Shown here: piece by piece, positions 8,433 through 17,459 of the stretch
Position numbering within the stretch: position 1 is the stretch's first letter
Layout: each line of letters starts with the position of its first letter
Position numbers and translations under genes: made by a program
The notes under the pieces: model-generated
The model's database searches: none
What the model saw: only the letters and a program-made list of their open reading frames with translations
What the model was told of the DNA's origin: nothing
Source of the DNA: Glutamicibacter ardleyensis
Lineage (GTDB): Bacteria; Actinomycetota; Actinomycetes; Actinomycetales; Micrococcaceae
Assembly (NCBI RefSeq): GCF_014644555.1
Contig: NZ_BMKX01000002.1
Coordinates: 496,001 to 560,000, forward strand
Direction: 5' to 3'
Length of the DNA: 64,000 nucleotides

Positions 8433-10105
8433 GCACCGAAGCAGCAGAAAATTATGCCCTGAGCTTCACCGACCTGAAGGTCACCTTTGAAACCGCCGGA
8501 CCTGACGTACACGCGGTGAAGGGTTTGTCCCTAGCTGTACGCCCCGGCGAAGTTGTTGCCTTGGTGGGCGAGTCCGGTTCGGGTAAGTCCGTCACCTCCA
8601 CCGCCGCCATGGGATTGCTTCCGGAGAACGCGTACATCACTGGCGAAGCCAGAGTTGGAAACGTAAACGTGGTGGGCCTAGACCAAGGCAAGATGCGCAA
8701 GATGCGTGCTACCGACATCGCCATGGTGTTCCAAGAACCTATGACGGCATTGAACCCGGTGCTGACCATTGAACGCCAGCTCACCGAAGCACTAGAACTG
8801 CATGACGTGGCATACGGTAAGGAAGCTACCGACAGGGCAATCGAGCTGCTCACCCTGGTAGGCATCCCAGATCCAGCCAAACGTATTAAGCAGTACCCAC
8901 ACCAGTTCTCTGGTGGTCAGCGTCAGCGCATCGTGATCGCCATGGCGATCTCCTGTGATCCGAAGGTGATTATCGCCGATGAGCCAACCACCGCGTTGGA
9001 CGTCACCGTGCAGGCAGAAATTCTTGACCTGCTGCGTGAGCTCAAAGACCGACTGAACACTGGTATCTTGCTGATTACCCACAATATGGGTGTCGTGGCA
9101 GATATGGCAGACCAAGTTGCGGTGATGTTCCAAGGCAACTTGGTGGAAACCGGCGACGTTCAGCAAGTCTTGCTCCACCCGCAACACGAGTACACTCAGC
9201 GCTTGCTTTCCTCGGTACCCCGGCTTTCTCCGGTGATCATCGATGAGAACGCCCCACGCAGTGAGCCGACCGTCCCGGCGGAACGCGAGCTGGTGCTGGA
9301 AGCCAAAGATCTGGTGTTGGAATACAACATGCGTGGCAAGATCTTCCGTGCGGTGGAAAACGTCAGCTTCGACGTCGCTAAGGGCGAGGTACTGGGTATC
9401 GTGGGCGAGTCCGGCTCGGGTAAGTCGACCATTGCTAAGGCGGTACTCGGACTGCTACCGGTGGCCGCAGGCACGCTGGCGGTCAAGGGACATAACCTGC
9501 CTAAGCTATCGACACGTCAGGCACGTGCTGTGCGTAAGGACATCGGTGTGATCTTCCAGGATCCTGCCGCGTCATTAAATCCGCGTTTCCCGATTGGTGA
9601 CTGCATTACCGAACCCATGGTGGTGCACAAGGTCGGAAACAAGGCCTCTCGGACCAAGCGTGCCTTGGAGCTGCTGGATGCGGTCAAGCTGCCACGCAAC
9701 GTGATCAACCGTTACCCACATGAGCTTTCCGGCGGTCAGCGCCAGCGTATTTGTATCGCTCGTGCGCTAACCATGAATCCAGAATTGCTAATCGCTGACG
9801 AGCCAACCAGTGCCTTGGACGTATCTGTTCAAGCAGTCGTCTTGGAGATGCTCCAAGATTTGCAGCGCGACTTCAATTTTGCGTGCCTCTTCGTCAGCCA
9901 TGATCTGGCCGTGGTGGATATGCTCGCCGATTCAGTGGTCGTCATGCAAAACGGCAAGGCCGTAGAGCAAGGGCGTGTTGATACCGTATTGCACGCACCT
10001 ACCCACGATTACACTCGTCGCTTGTTGGCCGCCGCTCCGGTGCCAGACCCGATCGAGCAGGCCGTACGTCGTGATGCATGGAGAATTTTGAACAGCACTA
10101 AGTAG
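8429..10105 (+). CDS. ABC transporter ATP-binding protein, fused double ATPase
   Basis: Energising subunit of the second importer: 558 residues with two nucleotide-binding domains. Domain 1 has Walker A GESGSGKSV at residues 47-55, signature SGGQRQR at 161-167, Walker B with ADEPTTALD and an H-loop written THNMG instead of THDLG. Domain 2 has Walker A at 326-334, signature at 434-440, ADEPTSALD near 457 and SHDLAV. Each half ends with an oligopeptide-transporter C-terminal segment (HPQHEYTQRLL and APTHDYTRRLL). The start overlaps the upstream stop (ATGA) and GGAG lies just before it. It resembles the ATPase at 1759-3402 in design, showing that the window holds two paralogous systems in tandem. 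A hairpin terminator follows. Confidence 0.94.
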   Translation: MSTEAAENYALSFTDLKVTFETAGPDVHAVKGLSLAVRPGEVVALVGESGSGKSVTSTAAMGLLPENAYITGEARVGNVNVVGLDQGKMRKMRATDIAMVFQEPMTALNPVLTIERQLTEALELHDVAYGKEATDRAIELLTLVGIPDPAKRIKQYPHQFSGGQRQRIVIAMAISCDPKVIIADEPTTALDVTVQAEILDLLRELKDRLNTGILLITHNMGVVADMADQVAVMFQGNLVETGDVQQVLLHPQHEYTQRLLSSVPRLSPVIIDENAPRSEPTVPAERELVLEAKDLVLEYNMRGKIFRAVENVSFDVAKGEVLGIVGESGSGKSTIAKAVLGLLPVAAGTLAVKGHNLPKLSTRQARAVRKDIGVIFQDPAASLNPRFPIGDCITEPMVVHKVGNKASRTKRALELLDAVKLPRNVINRYPHELSGGQRQRICIARALTMNPELLIADEPTSALDVSVQAVVLEMLQDLQRDFNFACLFVSHDLAVVDMLADSVVVMQNGKAVEQGRVDTVLHAPTHDYTRRLLAAAPVPDPIEQAVRRDAWRILNSTK

Positions 10106-10125
10106 CCGAAGAGCTGTGCGTGGAT

Positions 10126-10170
10126 AAGGGGCTGGTTTGCCGAGGCAATACTCGACAAGCCAGTCCCTTT
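10126..10170 (+). terminator. Hairpin terminator of second ABC operon
   Basis: Stem AAGGGGCTGGTTTG / CAAGCCAGTCCCTT with two G-U pairs, with an inner CCGAG/CTCG stem. Lies 21 bases after the ATPase stop. The right arm runs into TTT. Confidence 0.7.
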
Positions 10171-10256
10171 CGTATTTGTCTCTGTCTGCCTAGAGTTGAA
10201 GCAGAATTCGCTGGCCACTGGCTAAATACTGGAGTGAGGTTGTTTGGCCTGTAAAC

Positions 10257-10691
10257 GTGTCGAGTGTTCCCGACGGATCATTGGCCGAAGCTTTTACCAA
10301 AGAGCATCATGATATTGATGCGGCGATTGAGAACTACCTGGCTTCGACTCATGAGGGCCCAGAACAGCGGGCCAAGATGTTGCTGGAAGCAGTCATCGCG
10401 TTGCGACGACATATTTATCTTGAAGAAGAGGTAGTGTTTCCCGACCTACCTCGCGCCACGCTTATGATGCCGTTGATGGTTATGCACCGGGAACACGGTG
10501 AACTGTGGCGCCGGATGGACGTCCTAGAAGAATCATTGCAAAGCGGAAGTGCCGATGAACAGTTGATGGCGGACTGTCAAGAATTGTTGTCCTTGTTGGA
10601 CAACCATAATTCTAAAGAAGAGCCGATCATCTATCCGCAGATGGATACCGCGCTCAGTGTGCAGGAGCAACAAAAGGTTGCCCATCTTTAG
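10257..10691 (+). CDS. Hemerythrin HHE domain protein
   Basis: A 144-residue cytoplasmic four-helix protein of the hemerythrin HHE family, a non-heme di-iron fold used for O2, NO or iron sensing and storage. Likely ligands are visible in order: EHHDIDAAI, HIYLEEEVVFPDL, HREHGELWRRMD and HNSKEEPIIYPQMD, matching the H...HxxxE...H...HxxxD pattern. No transmembrane or DNA-binding part is present, so it is the stand-alone type. The GTG at 10257 is the only start that fits the conserved beginning; the nearest purine-rich stretch (GGAGTGAGG) is 17 bases away, farther than normal, so translation initiation may be weak or atypical. No partner gene is adjacent. Physiological role is not determined. 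Confidence 0.85.
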   Translation: MSSVPDGSLAEAFTKEHHDIDAAIENYLASTHEGPEQRAKMLLEAVIALRRHIYLEEEVVFPDLPRATLMMPLMVMHREHGELWRRMDVLEESLQSGSADEQLMADCQELLSLLDNHNSKEEPIIYPQMDTALSVQEQQKVAHL

Positions 10692-11022
10692 CTGGGGGAG
10701 CGCTTCCCGAAGGCTGGGTCTGTCAAGACGCCTAATACGGTTTGCTCGCCACTAGAACTGTGGATTTTGGGGATTTGTATTGATTCTCATCGTCGCGTGA
10801 GAGTAGTGCTGTGTGCGTAGCCGTTTGTTCTTGATTTTAGAGGACTAAGGAGCAACTCCCTAGGCCTGGAGGAATGCGATGTACAGACGGCTAATGCCTT
10901 GCACCGAGCACCAGAGAATTGTGGGCGATGAACGGGCTGCTCGTTTCCCTGAAGCAGCTTAAAAGCTAGCCGTGGTTCACTCGTCATTGAGTGAACCACG
11001 GCTAGTTTGAAAGCTCCGAAAA
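10692..11022. other. Gene-free region between hemerythrin and GNAT genes
   Basis: About 330 bases with no gene that I can support. Its only clear structure is the hairpin at 10966-11005 belonging to the convergent GNAT gene. Confidence 0.5.
10966..11005 (-). terminator. Intrinsic terminator of the GNAT gene
   Basis: Perfect 17-base inverted repeat CTAGCCGTGGTTCACTC / GAGTGAACCACGGCTAG with a six-base loop. On the minus strand it is followed by CTTTT, a classical U-tract, and it lies 18 bases past the GNAT stop codon. Confidence 0.85.
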
Positions 11023-11487
11023 TTAGTCGTTGAGTTCTAAAACGATCTCGGTGACAACTGCGGCGCGTGCGTTGGAGAAGATCTGCTCCGTGCCAACCTG
11101 CTTAAATCCGCGACGCTCCAAGACCTTCAGCGAACCAAGATTGTCCTGGACAACGTGAGCGGTCAACGGACGCTTGGTGAACTCTGCCAAGAAGGCGTCT
11201 ACCGCGCTGGTGGTGATTCCCTTACCCCAGAACTTGGTGGAGGTCCAGAAATTGATTTCTGGCTTCGCGCCATCAAAAACCAAGATTGATCCGGCAACTT
11301 CACCCTCGTGCTCGATGGTGCGAACCAGCACCGATTCGTCGTTGAGGATGGAGCTCCAGTGGTGATCGAATACCGCACGATCTGACGGATTACGCGCCTG
11401 GTATGCGGCCATGAGGTTCGCCTCGGGCTCTTGCTGATGAGCAAAGAAGGCGTCCAAGTCGGAAGGGCGGACTTCACGTAGTTGCAC
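11023..11487 (-). CDS. GNAT family N-acetyltransferase (RimJ/RimL-like)
   Basis: A 154-residue single-domain acetyl-CoA-dependent acetyltransferase of the Acetyltransf_3 (RimJ/RimL) group. It opens with LREVRPSDLDAFFAHQQEPE, has the beta-4 region (EVAGSILVFD), the acetyl-CoA pyrophosphate loop in variant form (KFWGKGITTSAVDAFL), and the closing N-x-x-S segment (DNLGSLKVLERRGFKQVG). The start is GTG at 11487 with a GAAAGG ribosome site about eight bases upstream. Substrate cannot be inferred; members modify amino groups of ribosomal proteins, antibiotics or small amines. It is a single gene with its own terminator. Confidence 0.86.
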   Translation of the reverse strand: MQLREVRPSDLDAFFAHQQEPEANLMAAYQARNPSDRAVFDHHWSSILNDESVLVRTIEHEGEVAGSILVFDGAKPEINFWTSTKFWGKGITTSAVDAFLAEFTKRPLTAHVVQDNLGSLKVLERRGFKQVGTEQIFSNARAAVVTEIVLELND

Positions 11488-11559
11488 GATAAAGACCTTT
11501 CTTTCGTGAGGTGGTACGCGCCCGATTGAACGCGCCCAAAGATGTGTGGGACTTAGGTT

Positions 11560-12174
11560 CTAGACTACCGGGGATGTTAGTGCCGCGAGTGCCATATTGG
11601 ACAGTAACGGTTTTAACCCTGATTTTTTGGTACGTGGTGAGTGTGCGGAGTGCGCCGTCGAGTTCAGCAACCCGAAGACCGCATGAGCCCTGAATCGGTG
11701 CGATTGCGGACTGCCGGTGGGGTGCATTTTGGCCAGCTGCTCGGTCCATAAAGAGATATAACTATTTTGAAGTTTACGAACTAAAGCGAGTTCCGACTTT
11801 GGTAATGACTTCAAATCTCGGTCCTGGACCTGAAGGATATCGGGCCGAGAAAGTGAAAAATCGGTGTGAAAATCTACTAAACGTGACAAGACCTGAAATG
11901 GATCCCCACCGTTTTCAGCAGCTTCCAGCCCGCCGGCGTAGATATCTTTCGACATGTCCACGAGCAAAGCAATAAGCAAAGCCTGCTTACCTGCGAAATG
12001 CCGATACACAGCAGGGCCCGAAATACCGCAGGCGGCACCTAGATCTTCTAGGGACACTCCTGAATATCCGTGCAACGCAAAGAGCCGGGTAGCTTCACGC
12101 AACAACGCGTCACGGCGTTCTGCCTTGGCGCGCTCGCGATCTGTTGGCTCAGTGAGAGATTGATATCTGCTCAA
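11560..12174 (-). CDS. TetR/AcrR family transcriptional regulator
   Basis: A 204-residue repressor. Residues about 18-65 form the TetR DNA-binding domain (RRDALLREATRLFALHGYSG, then SLEDLGAACGISGPAVYRHF), and the rest is the ligand-binding, dimerising part. The start is TTG at 12174: a very good AAGGAG lies eight bases upstream, while a nearby ATG is out of frame. It is transcribed divergently from an acyl-CoA dehydrogenase, and similar TetR proteins in actinobacteria often sit beside acyl-CoA dehydrogenase or carboxylase genes. Regulation of that gene by an acyl-CoA ligand is therefore likely, but inferred. A perfect palindrome at 12258-12273 in the shared spacer is the best operator candidate. 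Confidence 0.88.
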   Translation of the reverse strand: MSRYQSLTEPTDRERAKAERRDALLREATRLFALHGYSGVSLEDLGAACGISGPAVYRHFAGKQALLIALLVDMSKDIYAGGLEAAENGGDPFQVLSRLVDFHTDFSLSRPDILQVQDRDLKSLPKSELALVRKLQNSYISLWTEQLAKMHPTGSPQSHRFRAHAVFGLLNSTAHSAHSPRTKKSGLKPLLSNMALAALTSPVV

Positions 12175-12257
12175 TGCATTTACTCCTTAGAAACCCCGCC
12201 CACAACTGGACAACTATGATCTACGCCACTAATGTCAAAATGTAGGTAGAAAACACA

Positions 12258-12273
12258 GTTAATAAGAATTAAC
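12258..12273. promoter_or_regulatory. Candidate TetR operator palindrome
   Basis: Perfect six-base inverted repeat GTTAAT-AAGA-ATTAAC in the 212-base spacer between the divergent TetR and acyl-CoA dehydrogenase genes. Size and symmetry suit a TetR dimer. Binding is inferred from position only. Confidence 0.5.
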
Positions 12274-12386
12274 CATACGCGCCGGACTGTCAGCTTCCAA
12301 GGTATTGCGTCCGCGTTCCGTATAACCCGTCACCGCAGACGACATCACAAGGGTCGCCTCGGTGAGGACAACCTCGAAAGAAGAGA

Positions 12387-13547
12387 GTGCCCGTGATTGA
12401 TCTCGAACTCGACGAACTGTACCAAGACCTGGTCGATGTCGTGCGTGAATTTGCCCAGCAAGTCGTTGCTCCTGTCAGTGCCAAGCACGACGCGGAACAT
12501 AGCTTCCCCTATGACGTGGTCGCACAAATGGGTGAATTGGGGCTATTTGGCCTTCCGATCTCCGAAGAATACGGTGGCTCCGGTGGCGACTACTTCGCTC
12601 TAGCCTTAGCACTAGAGGAACTAGGCCGAGTCGATCAATCAGTCGCCATCACCCTCGAAGCAGGTGTGTCCCTCGGTGCTATGCCGATTTTCCGATTTGG
12701 CAATGAAGAACAAAAACAGCTTTGGCTACCAGATCTAGCAGCTGGCAAAAAACTCGCAGGTTTCGGCCTAACCGAGCCAGGCGCCGGTTCTGATGCTTCG
12801 GCTTCACGGACCAGAGCCAAGGTTGAGGATGGCCAATGGGTTATCGACGGTTCGAAGGAGTTCATCACGAACTCCGGGACAGATATCACCTCTCTGGTCA
12901 CAGTCAGCGCGGTGACTGGGGTGAACGAATCCACCGGCAAAAAAGAAATCTCCACAATCATCGTTCCCAGCGGAACCGAAGGATTTACCGTGGAGCCTGC
13001 CTATAACAAGGTCGGTTGGCACGCCAGTGACACCCACCCGCTCAGCTTTAATGGTGCCCGGGTGCCGGAAGAAAATCTGCTGGGGGAGCGCGGGCGTGGC
13101 TACGCTTACTTCCTGGAGATCCTTGATGAGGGCCGCATCGCCATCGCAGCTCTGGCAACCGGCGCTGCACAGGGATGCCTTGATGAGGCCGTAAACTACG
13201 CGAAGACCCGCCAGAGCTTCGGCGCGGCCATTGGTAAAAATCAGGGGATCTCCTTCATGATTGCCCGCATGGCATCACGGGTACACACTTCACGTCTGGC
13301 CTACTACGCGGCTGCGGCGAAAATGCTGGCAGGCAAAGACTTCAAGATCGAAGCCGCACACGCAAAACTCGTGGCCAGCGAGGCCGCGATGGACAACGCG
13401 CGAGACGCGACCCAGATCTTCGGCGGTTACGGATTCATCAACGAATCCTTGGTGGCACGCCATTACCGAGACTCGAAGATCTTGGAGATCGGTGAAGGCA
13501 CCACCCAGGTGCAATTGATGCTGATTGCCCGCAGCCTCGGACTGTAA
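12387..13547 (+). CDS. Acyl-CoA dehydrogenase
   Basis: A 386-residue FAD flavoenzyme that forms the alpha,beta double bond of an acyl-CoA, passing electrons to electron-transfer flavoprotein; an etfB-etfA pair lies at 38515-40355. It has the N-terminal helical domain, the beta domain with GFGLTEPGAGSDASASRT (FAD/substrate loop, ACADS signature 1), and the C-terminal helical domain ending in IFGGYGFINE and ILEIGEGTTQVQ, the usual site of the catalytic Glu in short and medium-chain enzymes. The start is GTG at 12387 or 12393 after an AAAGAAG ribosome site. Chain-length preference (fatty or branched) cannot be read with confidence. It is probably controlled by the divergent TetR protein, and a strong terminator follows. 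Confidence 0.93.
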   Translation: MPVIDLELDELYQDLVDVVREFAQQVVAPVSAKHDAEHSFPYDVVAQMGELGLFGLPISEEYGGSGGDYFALALALEELGRVDQSVAITLEAGVSLGAMPIFRFGNEEQKQLWLPDLAAGKKLAGFGLTEPGAGSDASASRTRAKVEDGQWVIDGSKEFITNSGTDITSLVTVSAVTGVNESTGKKEISTIIVPSGTEGFTVEPAYNKVGWHASDTHPLSFNGARVPEENLLGERGRGYAYFLEILDEGRIAIAALATGAAQGCLDEAVNYAKTRQSFGAAIGKNQGISFMIARMASRVHTSRLAYYAAAAKMLAGKDFKIEAAHAKLVASEAAMDNARDATQIFGGYGFINESLVARHYRDSKILEIGEGTTQVQLMLIARSLGL

Positions 13548-13562
13548 AAGTATCCCAGTACT

Positions 13563-13616
13563 CGGGCCGGTGAACAACGCTTATCCGCGGTTGTTCACCG
13601 GCCCGAACTGTTTTTT
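13563..13616 (+). terminator. Intrinsic terminator of acyl-CoA dehydrogenase gene
   Basis: Perfect 16-base stem CGGGCCGGTGAACAAC / GTTGTTCACCGGCCCG, an 11-base loop, then AACTG and TTTTTT. Confidence 0.92.
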
Positions 13617-13630
13617 GATGCTCCAATGGA

Positions 13631-13667
13631 TTGGCACTTTGGGACCTCACAGTTATAGCGCCCATAA
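13631..13667 (+). promoter_or_regulatory. dxr promoter giving a leaderless mRNA
   Basis: TTGGCA (13631-13636), a 17-base spacer and TATAGC (13654-13659) fit a housekeeping sigma promoter. The expected transcription start, seven or eight bases past the -10, falls on the A of the dxr ATG at 13667. No Shine-Dalgarno sequence precedes that ATG, which agrees with leaderless initiation. Confidence 0.65.
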
Positions 13668-14890
13668 TGGATTGGGTGAGCACCCAATCTTCTTTTAAAA
13701 CTGCGGATGGTCCCCGCCGTGTCACACTGATCGGTTCTACCGGGTCAATTGGTACTCAGGGCCTAGACGTCATCAAGAATGCGCCAGAACAATTTAGCGT
13801 GACAGCACTTAGCGGCGGCTACAACCTGACACTGTTGGCCGAGCAAGCAGTCACGTTCCGCCCGGAGGTGGTTGGCGCCGCAGTGGATAATGTTGACGAA
13901 CTGGCTACCGCGATTTCTTCAGCCGCGCGAGAGGCAGGTGCGACCGGCTATGCGCCACAGCTGCTCAGTGGAGCCGATGCTGCGACGCAGATAGCCGGAT
14001 ACAGTGAAACCGACGTAGTTCTCAACGGTATTACCGGAGCGATTGGGTTGGAACCAACCATCGCTGCGCTCAAGGCCGGACACCTCCTGGCGCTGGCAAA
14101 TAAAGAGTCGCTGATTATCGGCGGGCAAGTCGTTAAGCAAATCGCGGCCCCCGGACAGATTTCTCCGGTCGATTCCGAGCATTCCGCGCTGGCTCAGGCA
14201 CTGCGTTCTGGGACACCGGAAGAAGTTTCCAAATTGATTGTCACCGCGTCAGGTGGCCCCTTCTTCGGTTATAGCTATGAACAGCTCCGCGAGGTGAGCC
14301 CAGCACAAGCATTGGCGCATCCAACGTGGGATATGGGACGCATGGTGACCACGAATTCGGCGACCATGGTCAACAAGGCATTGGAAGTTATCGAAGCCCA
14401 CCTGCTCTTTGGTGTGCCACTAGAGCGCATCGAACCCTTAGTTCACCGCCAATCTATTGTGCATTCAATGGTTGAGTTCATCGACGGTTCGGTGATCGCG
14501 CAAGCTTCTCCGCCGGATATGCGTCTGGCAATTGCGCTGGGCATCAATTGGCCACACCGAGTCGCTGGCGCCGCAAAACCCTGCGATTTTTCCACCGCGT
14601 CCTCATGGACCTTTGAGCCATTGGACGAGTCGGTGTTTACCGCGGTGAAGTTGGCGAAACAGGCAGCTGCTGCCTCCGGGACCCACATGGCTGTGTACAA
14701 CGCGGCAAATGAAGTCGCCGTTGAAGCTTTCCACGAAGGCCGGATTCGTTTCACGGATATCGTTGAAACCATTAACCGCGTGCTTGACGCATATACGCCT
14801 GTTAATGCGGAGCTTTCGGCTGAAGTAGTTCTCCAGACAGATCAGTGGGCGCGCGCCCACGCCACCGCGTTGCTGAAGGAAAAAGCATGA
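13667..14890 (+). CDS. dxr: 1-deoxy-D-xylulose-5-phosphate reductoisomerase
   Basis: Second enzyme of the MEP isoprenoid pathway, converting DXP to 2-C-methyl-D-erythritol 4-phosphate with NADPH and a divalent metal in the cytosol. The 407-residue protein has the NADPH loop GSTGSIG at 23-29, [10 protein letters not shown], the metal ligands Asp169 and Glu171 in [18 protein letters not shown], the active-site flexible-loop region around HPTWDMG, and [13 protein letters not shown] carrying the third Glu. I place the start at ATG 13667; an in-frame TTG at 13631 would overlap the -35 box, and GTG 13676 is possible. The gene overlaps rseP by four bases. A second MEP gene, ispG, lies 2.6 kb downstream, as commonly found in actinobacteria. 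Confidence 0.96.
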   Translation: MDWVSTQSSFKTADGPRRVTLIGSTGSIGTQGLDVIKNAPEQFSVTALSGGYNLTLLAEQAVTFRPEVVGAAVDNVDELATAISSAAREAGATGYAPQLLSGADAATQIAGYSETDVVLNGITGAIGLEPTIAALKAGHLLALANKESLIIGGQVVKQIAAPGQISPVDSEHSALAQALRSGTPEEVSKLIVTASGGPFFGYSYEQLREVSPAQALAHPTWDMGRMVTTNSATMVNKALEVIEAHLLFGVPLERIEPLVHRQSIVHSMVEFIDGSVIAQASPPDMRLAIALGINWPHRVAGAAKPCDFSTASSWTFEPLDESVFTAVKLAKQAAAASGTHMAVYNAANEVAVEAFHEGRIRFTDIVETINRVLDAYTPVNAELSAEVVLQTDQWARAHATALLKEKA

Positions 14891-16233
14891 ACGTACTAAT
14901 GTTCCTTGGCGGCGTGCTCTTCATGGTCGTTGTCATTGCCATATCGATTGCTCTGCACGAGGTGGGACATTTGATTCCCGCCAAGAAATTTGGATTGCGT
15001 GTTCCGCAATACATGATTGGCTTCGGCAAAACGATCTTCTCGTTCAAGCGAGGAGAAACCGAATACGGGCTCAAGGCGCTGCCCCTAGGCGGCTACATCT
15101 CCATGGTGGGCATGTATCCGCCACGTCCGGCCACTGAAGCCGGGAAGCAGAAGAAACCAGGATTCTTTAACAAGATCTTTGGCCAGATGGTGGATGATGC
15201 CCGCTCGCAAGCCAACGAAAATGTACAAAGCAGCGACGAAGGGCGGCTTTTCTACCAGCTGCCCATTTACAAGCGCGTCATCATCATGCTCGGCGGCCCG
15301 TTCGTAAACCTCTTGCTAGGATTCTTGCTCATTGGTGTGGTGATTACCGGATTTGGCGTTCCCACAACAACCACGACAGTTTCCGAGGTGTACCAGTGCA
15401 TTGCAAGCGCCGAAAATGCGGATGCAACCGAATGCACGGCTAAGGACACCGAGGCTCCCGCCTACGCCGCTGGTTTACTACCGGGGGACACCATCACTTC
15501 GGTCAACGGGACCGCCGTGGCTCACGACGCGTGGTACGAGCTCACCGGAGTAATTCGTGATCATCCTGGTCAGAGCATTGCTCTGACGTATACCCGCGGA
15601 GGAGTGGAGCAACAGACCACGCTCAAGCCATATTTGACCGAACGCCCGGTACTAGATGACCAGGGTTACCCGGTTACTGATGAAAACGGCACCATGAAAA
15701 CTGCGCAGGTCGGCTTCGTGGGAATGAGCTCGCAGGTAGAGAATATAGCTCAACCAGTGACCGAAGTTCCTAGTGTGGTGGGAAACCAGCTGCTGACGAT
15801 TGGCAACGTTATTTTGCATCTACCGCAACGCATGGTTGACGTTGCGCAGGCCGCTTTCGGTACGGAAGAACGAGACCCAAACGGTCCGGTTTCTATTGTG
15901 GGTGTGGGTCGTATCGCCGGTGAAATCAACGCCCACGAAGGAATCGCGATGGGGGACAAGATTGCCTCTCTGCTTTCCCTAGCGGGCGGATTAAACCTCG
16001 CGTTGTTCGCGTTTAACCTCATTCCGTTGCTACCCCTAGATGGCGGGCATGTGATTGGTGCCTTATATGAGGGTGTGAAGCGAACCGTGGCACGCATCTT
16101 TGGCCGCAAAAATGTGGCGCCGGTAGACACCATTAAGTTGTTGCCTCTCACCTACGTGGTGGCGGCAGCAATGTTGCTGATGGGCGGCCTCTTAATATAC
16201 GCGGACATTTTCAAACCAATAAGCATCTTCTAG
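14887..16233 (+). CDS. rseP: Site-2 intramembrane zinc protease, RseP/Rip1 family
   Basis: A 448-residue M50 metalloprotease that cleaves transmembrane anti-sigma factors and signal proteins inside the membrane. The zinc motif HEVGH is at residues 24-28 in TM1, the PDZ domain around [20 protein letters not shown], and the second metal motif [12 protein letters not shown] in the third helix supplies the Asp ligand; a final TM segment closes the protein. An insertion rich in charged residues ([20 protein letters not shown]) precedes TM2, as in actinobacterial members. The ATG at 14887 overlaps the dxr stop (ATGA) after GAAGGA; a longer frame from 14845 is not needed. Substrate probably includes an anti-sigma factor, inferred from the family. 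Confidence 0.95.
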   Translation: MNVLMFLGGVLFMVVVIAISIALHEVGHLIPAKKFGLRVPQYMIGFGKTIFSFKRGETEYGLKALPLGGYISMVGMYPPRPATEAGKQKKPGFFNKIFGQMVDDARSQANENVQSSDEGRLFYQLPIYKRVIIMLGGPFVNLLLGFLLIGVVITGFGVPTTTTTVSEVYQCIASAENADATECTAKDTEAPAYAAGLLPGDTITSVNGTAVAHDAWYELTGVIRDHPGQSIALTYTRGGVEQQTTLKPYLTERPVLDDQGYPVTDENGTMKTAQVGFVGMSSQVENIAQPVTEVPSVVGNQLLTIGNVILHLPQRMVDVAQAAFGTEERDPNGPVSIVGVGRIAGEINAHEGIAMGDKIASLLSLAGGLNLALFAFNLIPLLPLDGGHVIGALYEGVKRTVARIFGRKNVAPVDTIKLLPLTYVVAAAMLLMGGLLIYADIFKPISIF

Positions 16234-16257
16234 CCTTGAAAGAAATAAGCTTTAGCC

Positions 16258-16557
16258 ATGACTGTTTTTGCTGTTGAATACGAGTATGCGCAGGATTCTA
16301 CGGAACTGCGCAACGAGCACCGTCCGGCCCACCGAGCTTTCCTTACTGAGTACTTGGGGGAGGGCAGCGTTCGACTACTGGCCTCTGGTCCCACTCCGGT
16401 ACTTGACGGTGCGTTGCTGATATTTGTCGCGGCGAGCGAAGAAGCTTTAAAAGAAGTACTAGCCCTTGATCCGTTCAACAAAGTCGGTGGCCTGGCCAAG
16501 GCAACCATCACCGAATGGAATCCGGTTATTGGTCTGCTTTCCGAGTTCGCTTCCTAA
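16258..16557 (+). CDS. YciI family protein
   Basis: A 99-residue protein with the ferredoxin-like YCII fold. It shows the conserved early Tyr, the RPAHRAFL segment with the family His, the LLASGPTP turn and the DPFNKVGGLAKATITEW segment containing the conserved Asp-Pro-Phe. Family members are small, often dimeric and of poorly known function; some are dehalogenase-like or associated with sigma factor genes. The start is ATG at 16258 with only a weak GAAAGAAA ribosome site 24 bases after rseP. Probably expressed with dxr-rseP by read-through, since the first clear terminator comes after it. Confidence 0.85.
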   Translation: MTVFAVEYEYAQDSTELRNEHRPAHRAFLTEYLGEGSVRLLASGPTPVLDGALLIFVAASEEALKEVLALDPFNKVGGLAKATITEWNPVIGLLSEFAS

Positions 16558-16571
16558 CCCAAATTTGTGGC

Positions 16572-16609
16572 AAAAAACCCAACGATTGCTTGTGCAACGT
16601 TGGGTTTTT
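16572..16609 (+). terminator. Intrinsic terminator after YciI gene
   Basis: AAAAAACCCAACG / CGTTGGGTTTTT stem of at least 12 pairs with a U-rich 3' arm, 15 bases past the stop; usable in both directions. Confidence 0.88.
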
Positions 16610-16776
16610 CCATAGGAGACGTTGCCGCGGCGCGCAAACAATGCCGTTGCTGCTTTCATCGGTCTAGTGCTTCATGTCACGTAAGGCTTCGGAATTGAAT
16701 TGGAGAACTGCTCGTTGGAATAGATGAAGCGTCAGCTTTATCTACTTTTCGATTCGCAAAATAGGAGCAACATAAT

Positions 16777-17331
16777 ATGGCTACTAAGGTCCTTACCCTG
16801 GTTGGTTCCCTTCGTGCAGGTTCAACAAATCAGCAGCTTGCTGAAGCAACCGCATTGAACTCACCAGAAGGCGTTGAAGTCAGCGTTTACTCGGGCCTTG
16901 AAAGCCTTCCGTTTTACAACGAAGATCACGATGTTGAAGGTGCCGTGCCAGCAGCAGCTCAGGCGCTTCGCGATGCAGCCGGTGAAGCAGACGCACTCCT
17001 GCTGATTTCCCCGGAGTACAACGGCACCATGCCAGCGGTACTGAAGAACGCCATCGATTGGCTGTCCCGTCCTTTCGGTACTGGTGCCGTGAAGGACAAG
17101 CCATCTGCCGTCATCGGTACTGCTTTCGGCCAGTACGGCGGCGTATGGGCACAGGATGAGGCTCGCAAGGCATTGACCATCGCCGGTGCAAACGTTTTGG
17201 AAGACGTGAAGCTTTCCATCCCTAACTCTGTGGTGCGTTTTGCTGAACTTCACCCGAAGGATGATTCCGAGGTTGTTGGGCAGGTTGCCGAAGTACTGGC
17301 AAACATTCGCACGGTAGCCGAAGCCAACTAA
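16777..17331 (+). CDS. NADPH-dependent FMN reductase family flavoprotein
   Basis: A 184-residue flavodoxin-fold reductase (FMN_red, SsuE/ChrR/azoreductase-like). The FMN phosphate loop GSLRAGSTN is at about residues 10-18, and the isoalloxazine-binding signature SPEYNGTMPAVLKNAIDW near residue 79; GTAFGQYGGVWAQ contributes the third binding loop. Such enzymes reduce quinones, chromate, azo compounds or free FMN and protect from oxidative stress; the specific substrate is unknown. ATG at 16777 follows AGGAG with normal spacing. It stands alone between two terminators. Confidence 0.92.
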   Translation: MATKVLTLVGSLRAGSTNQQLAEATALNSPEGVEVSVYSGLESLPFYNEDHDVEGAVPAAAQALRDAAGEADALLLISPEYNGTMPAVLKNAIDWLSRPFGTGAVKDKPSAVIGTAFGQYGGVWAQDEARKALTIAGANVLEDVKLSIPNSVVRFAELHPKDDSEVVGQVAEVLANIRTVAEAN

Positions 17332-17349
17332 GCTTATATCCGTGAATTT

Positions 17350-17386
17350 GCGAGAAAAGCCACGGCTTCGCCGTGGCTTTTCTCGC
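17350..17386 (+). terminator. Terminator of FMN reductase gene
   Basis: Perfect inverted repeat GCGAGAAAAGCCACGGC / GCCGTGGCTTTTCTCGC closed by a three-base TTC turn; the right arm contains CTTTTCTC. Confidence 0.85.
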
Positions 17387-17459
17387 ATCCTTACCACTAG
17401 CACGCCAGACGGTGCGATACTTGGTATAGAAAAACCTACAATCACTTCGGAGGCATCCA

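Noticed and set aside
1-10105. Whole peptide-transport block as a novel system
   Set aside because: Two ordinary Dpp/Opp-type importers in tandem; only the long permease is unusual.
11474-11749. 91-codon minus-strand frame overlapping the TetR 3' end
   Set aside because: Different frame from both clear neighbours and without family sequence.
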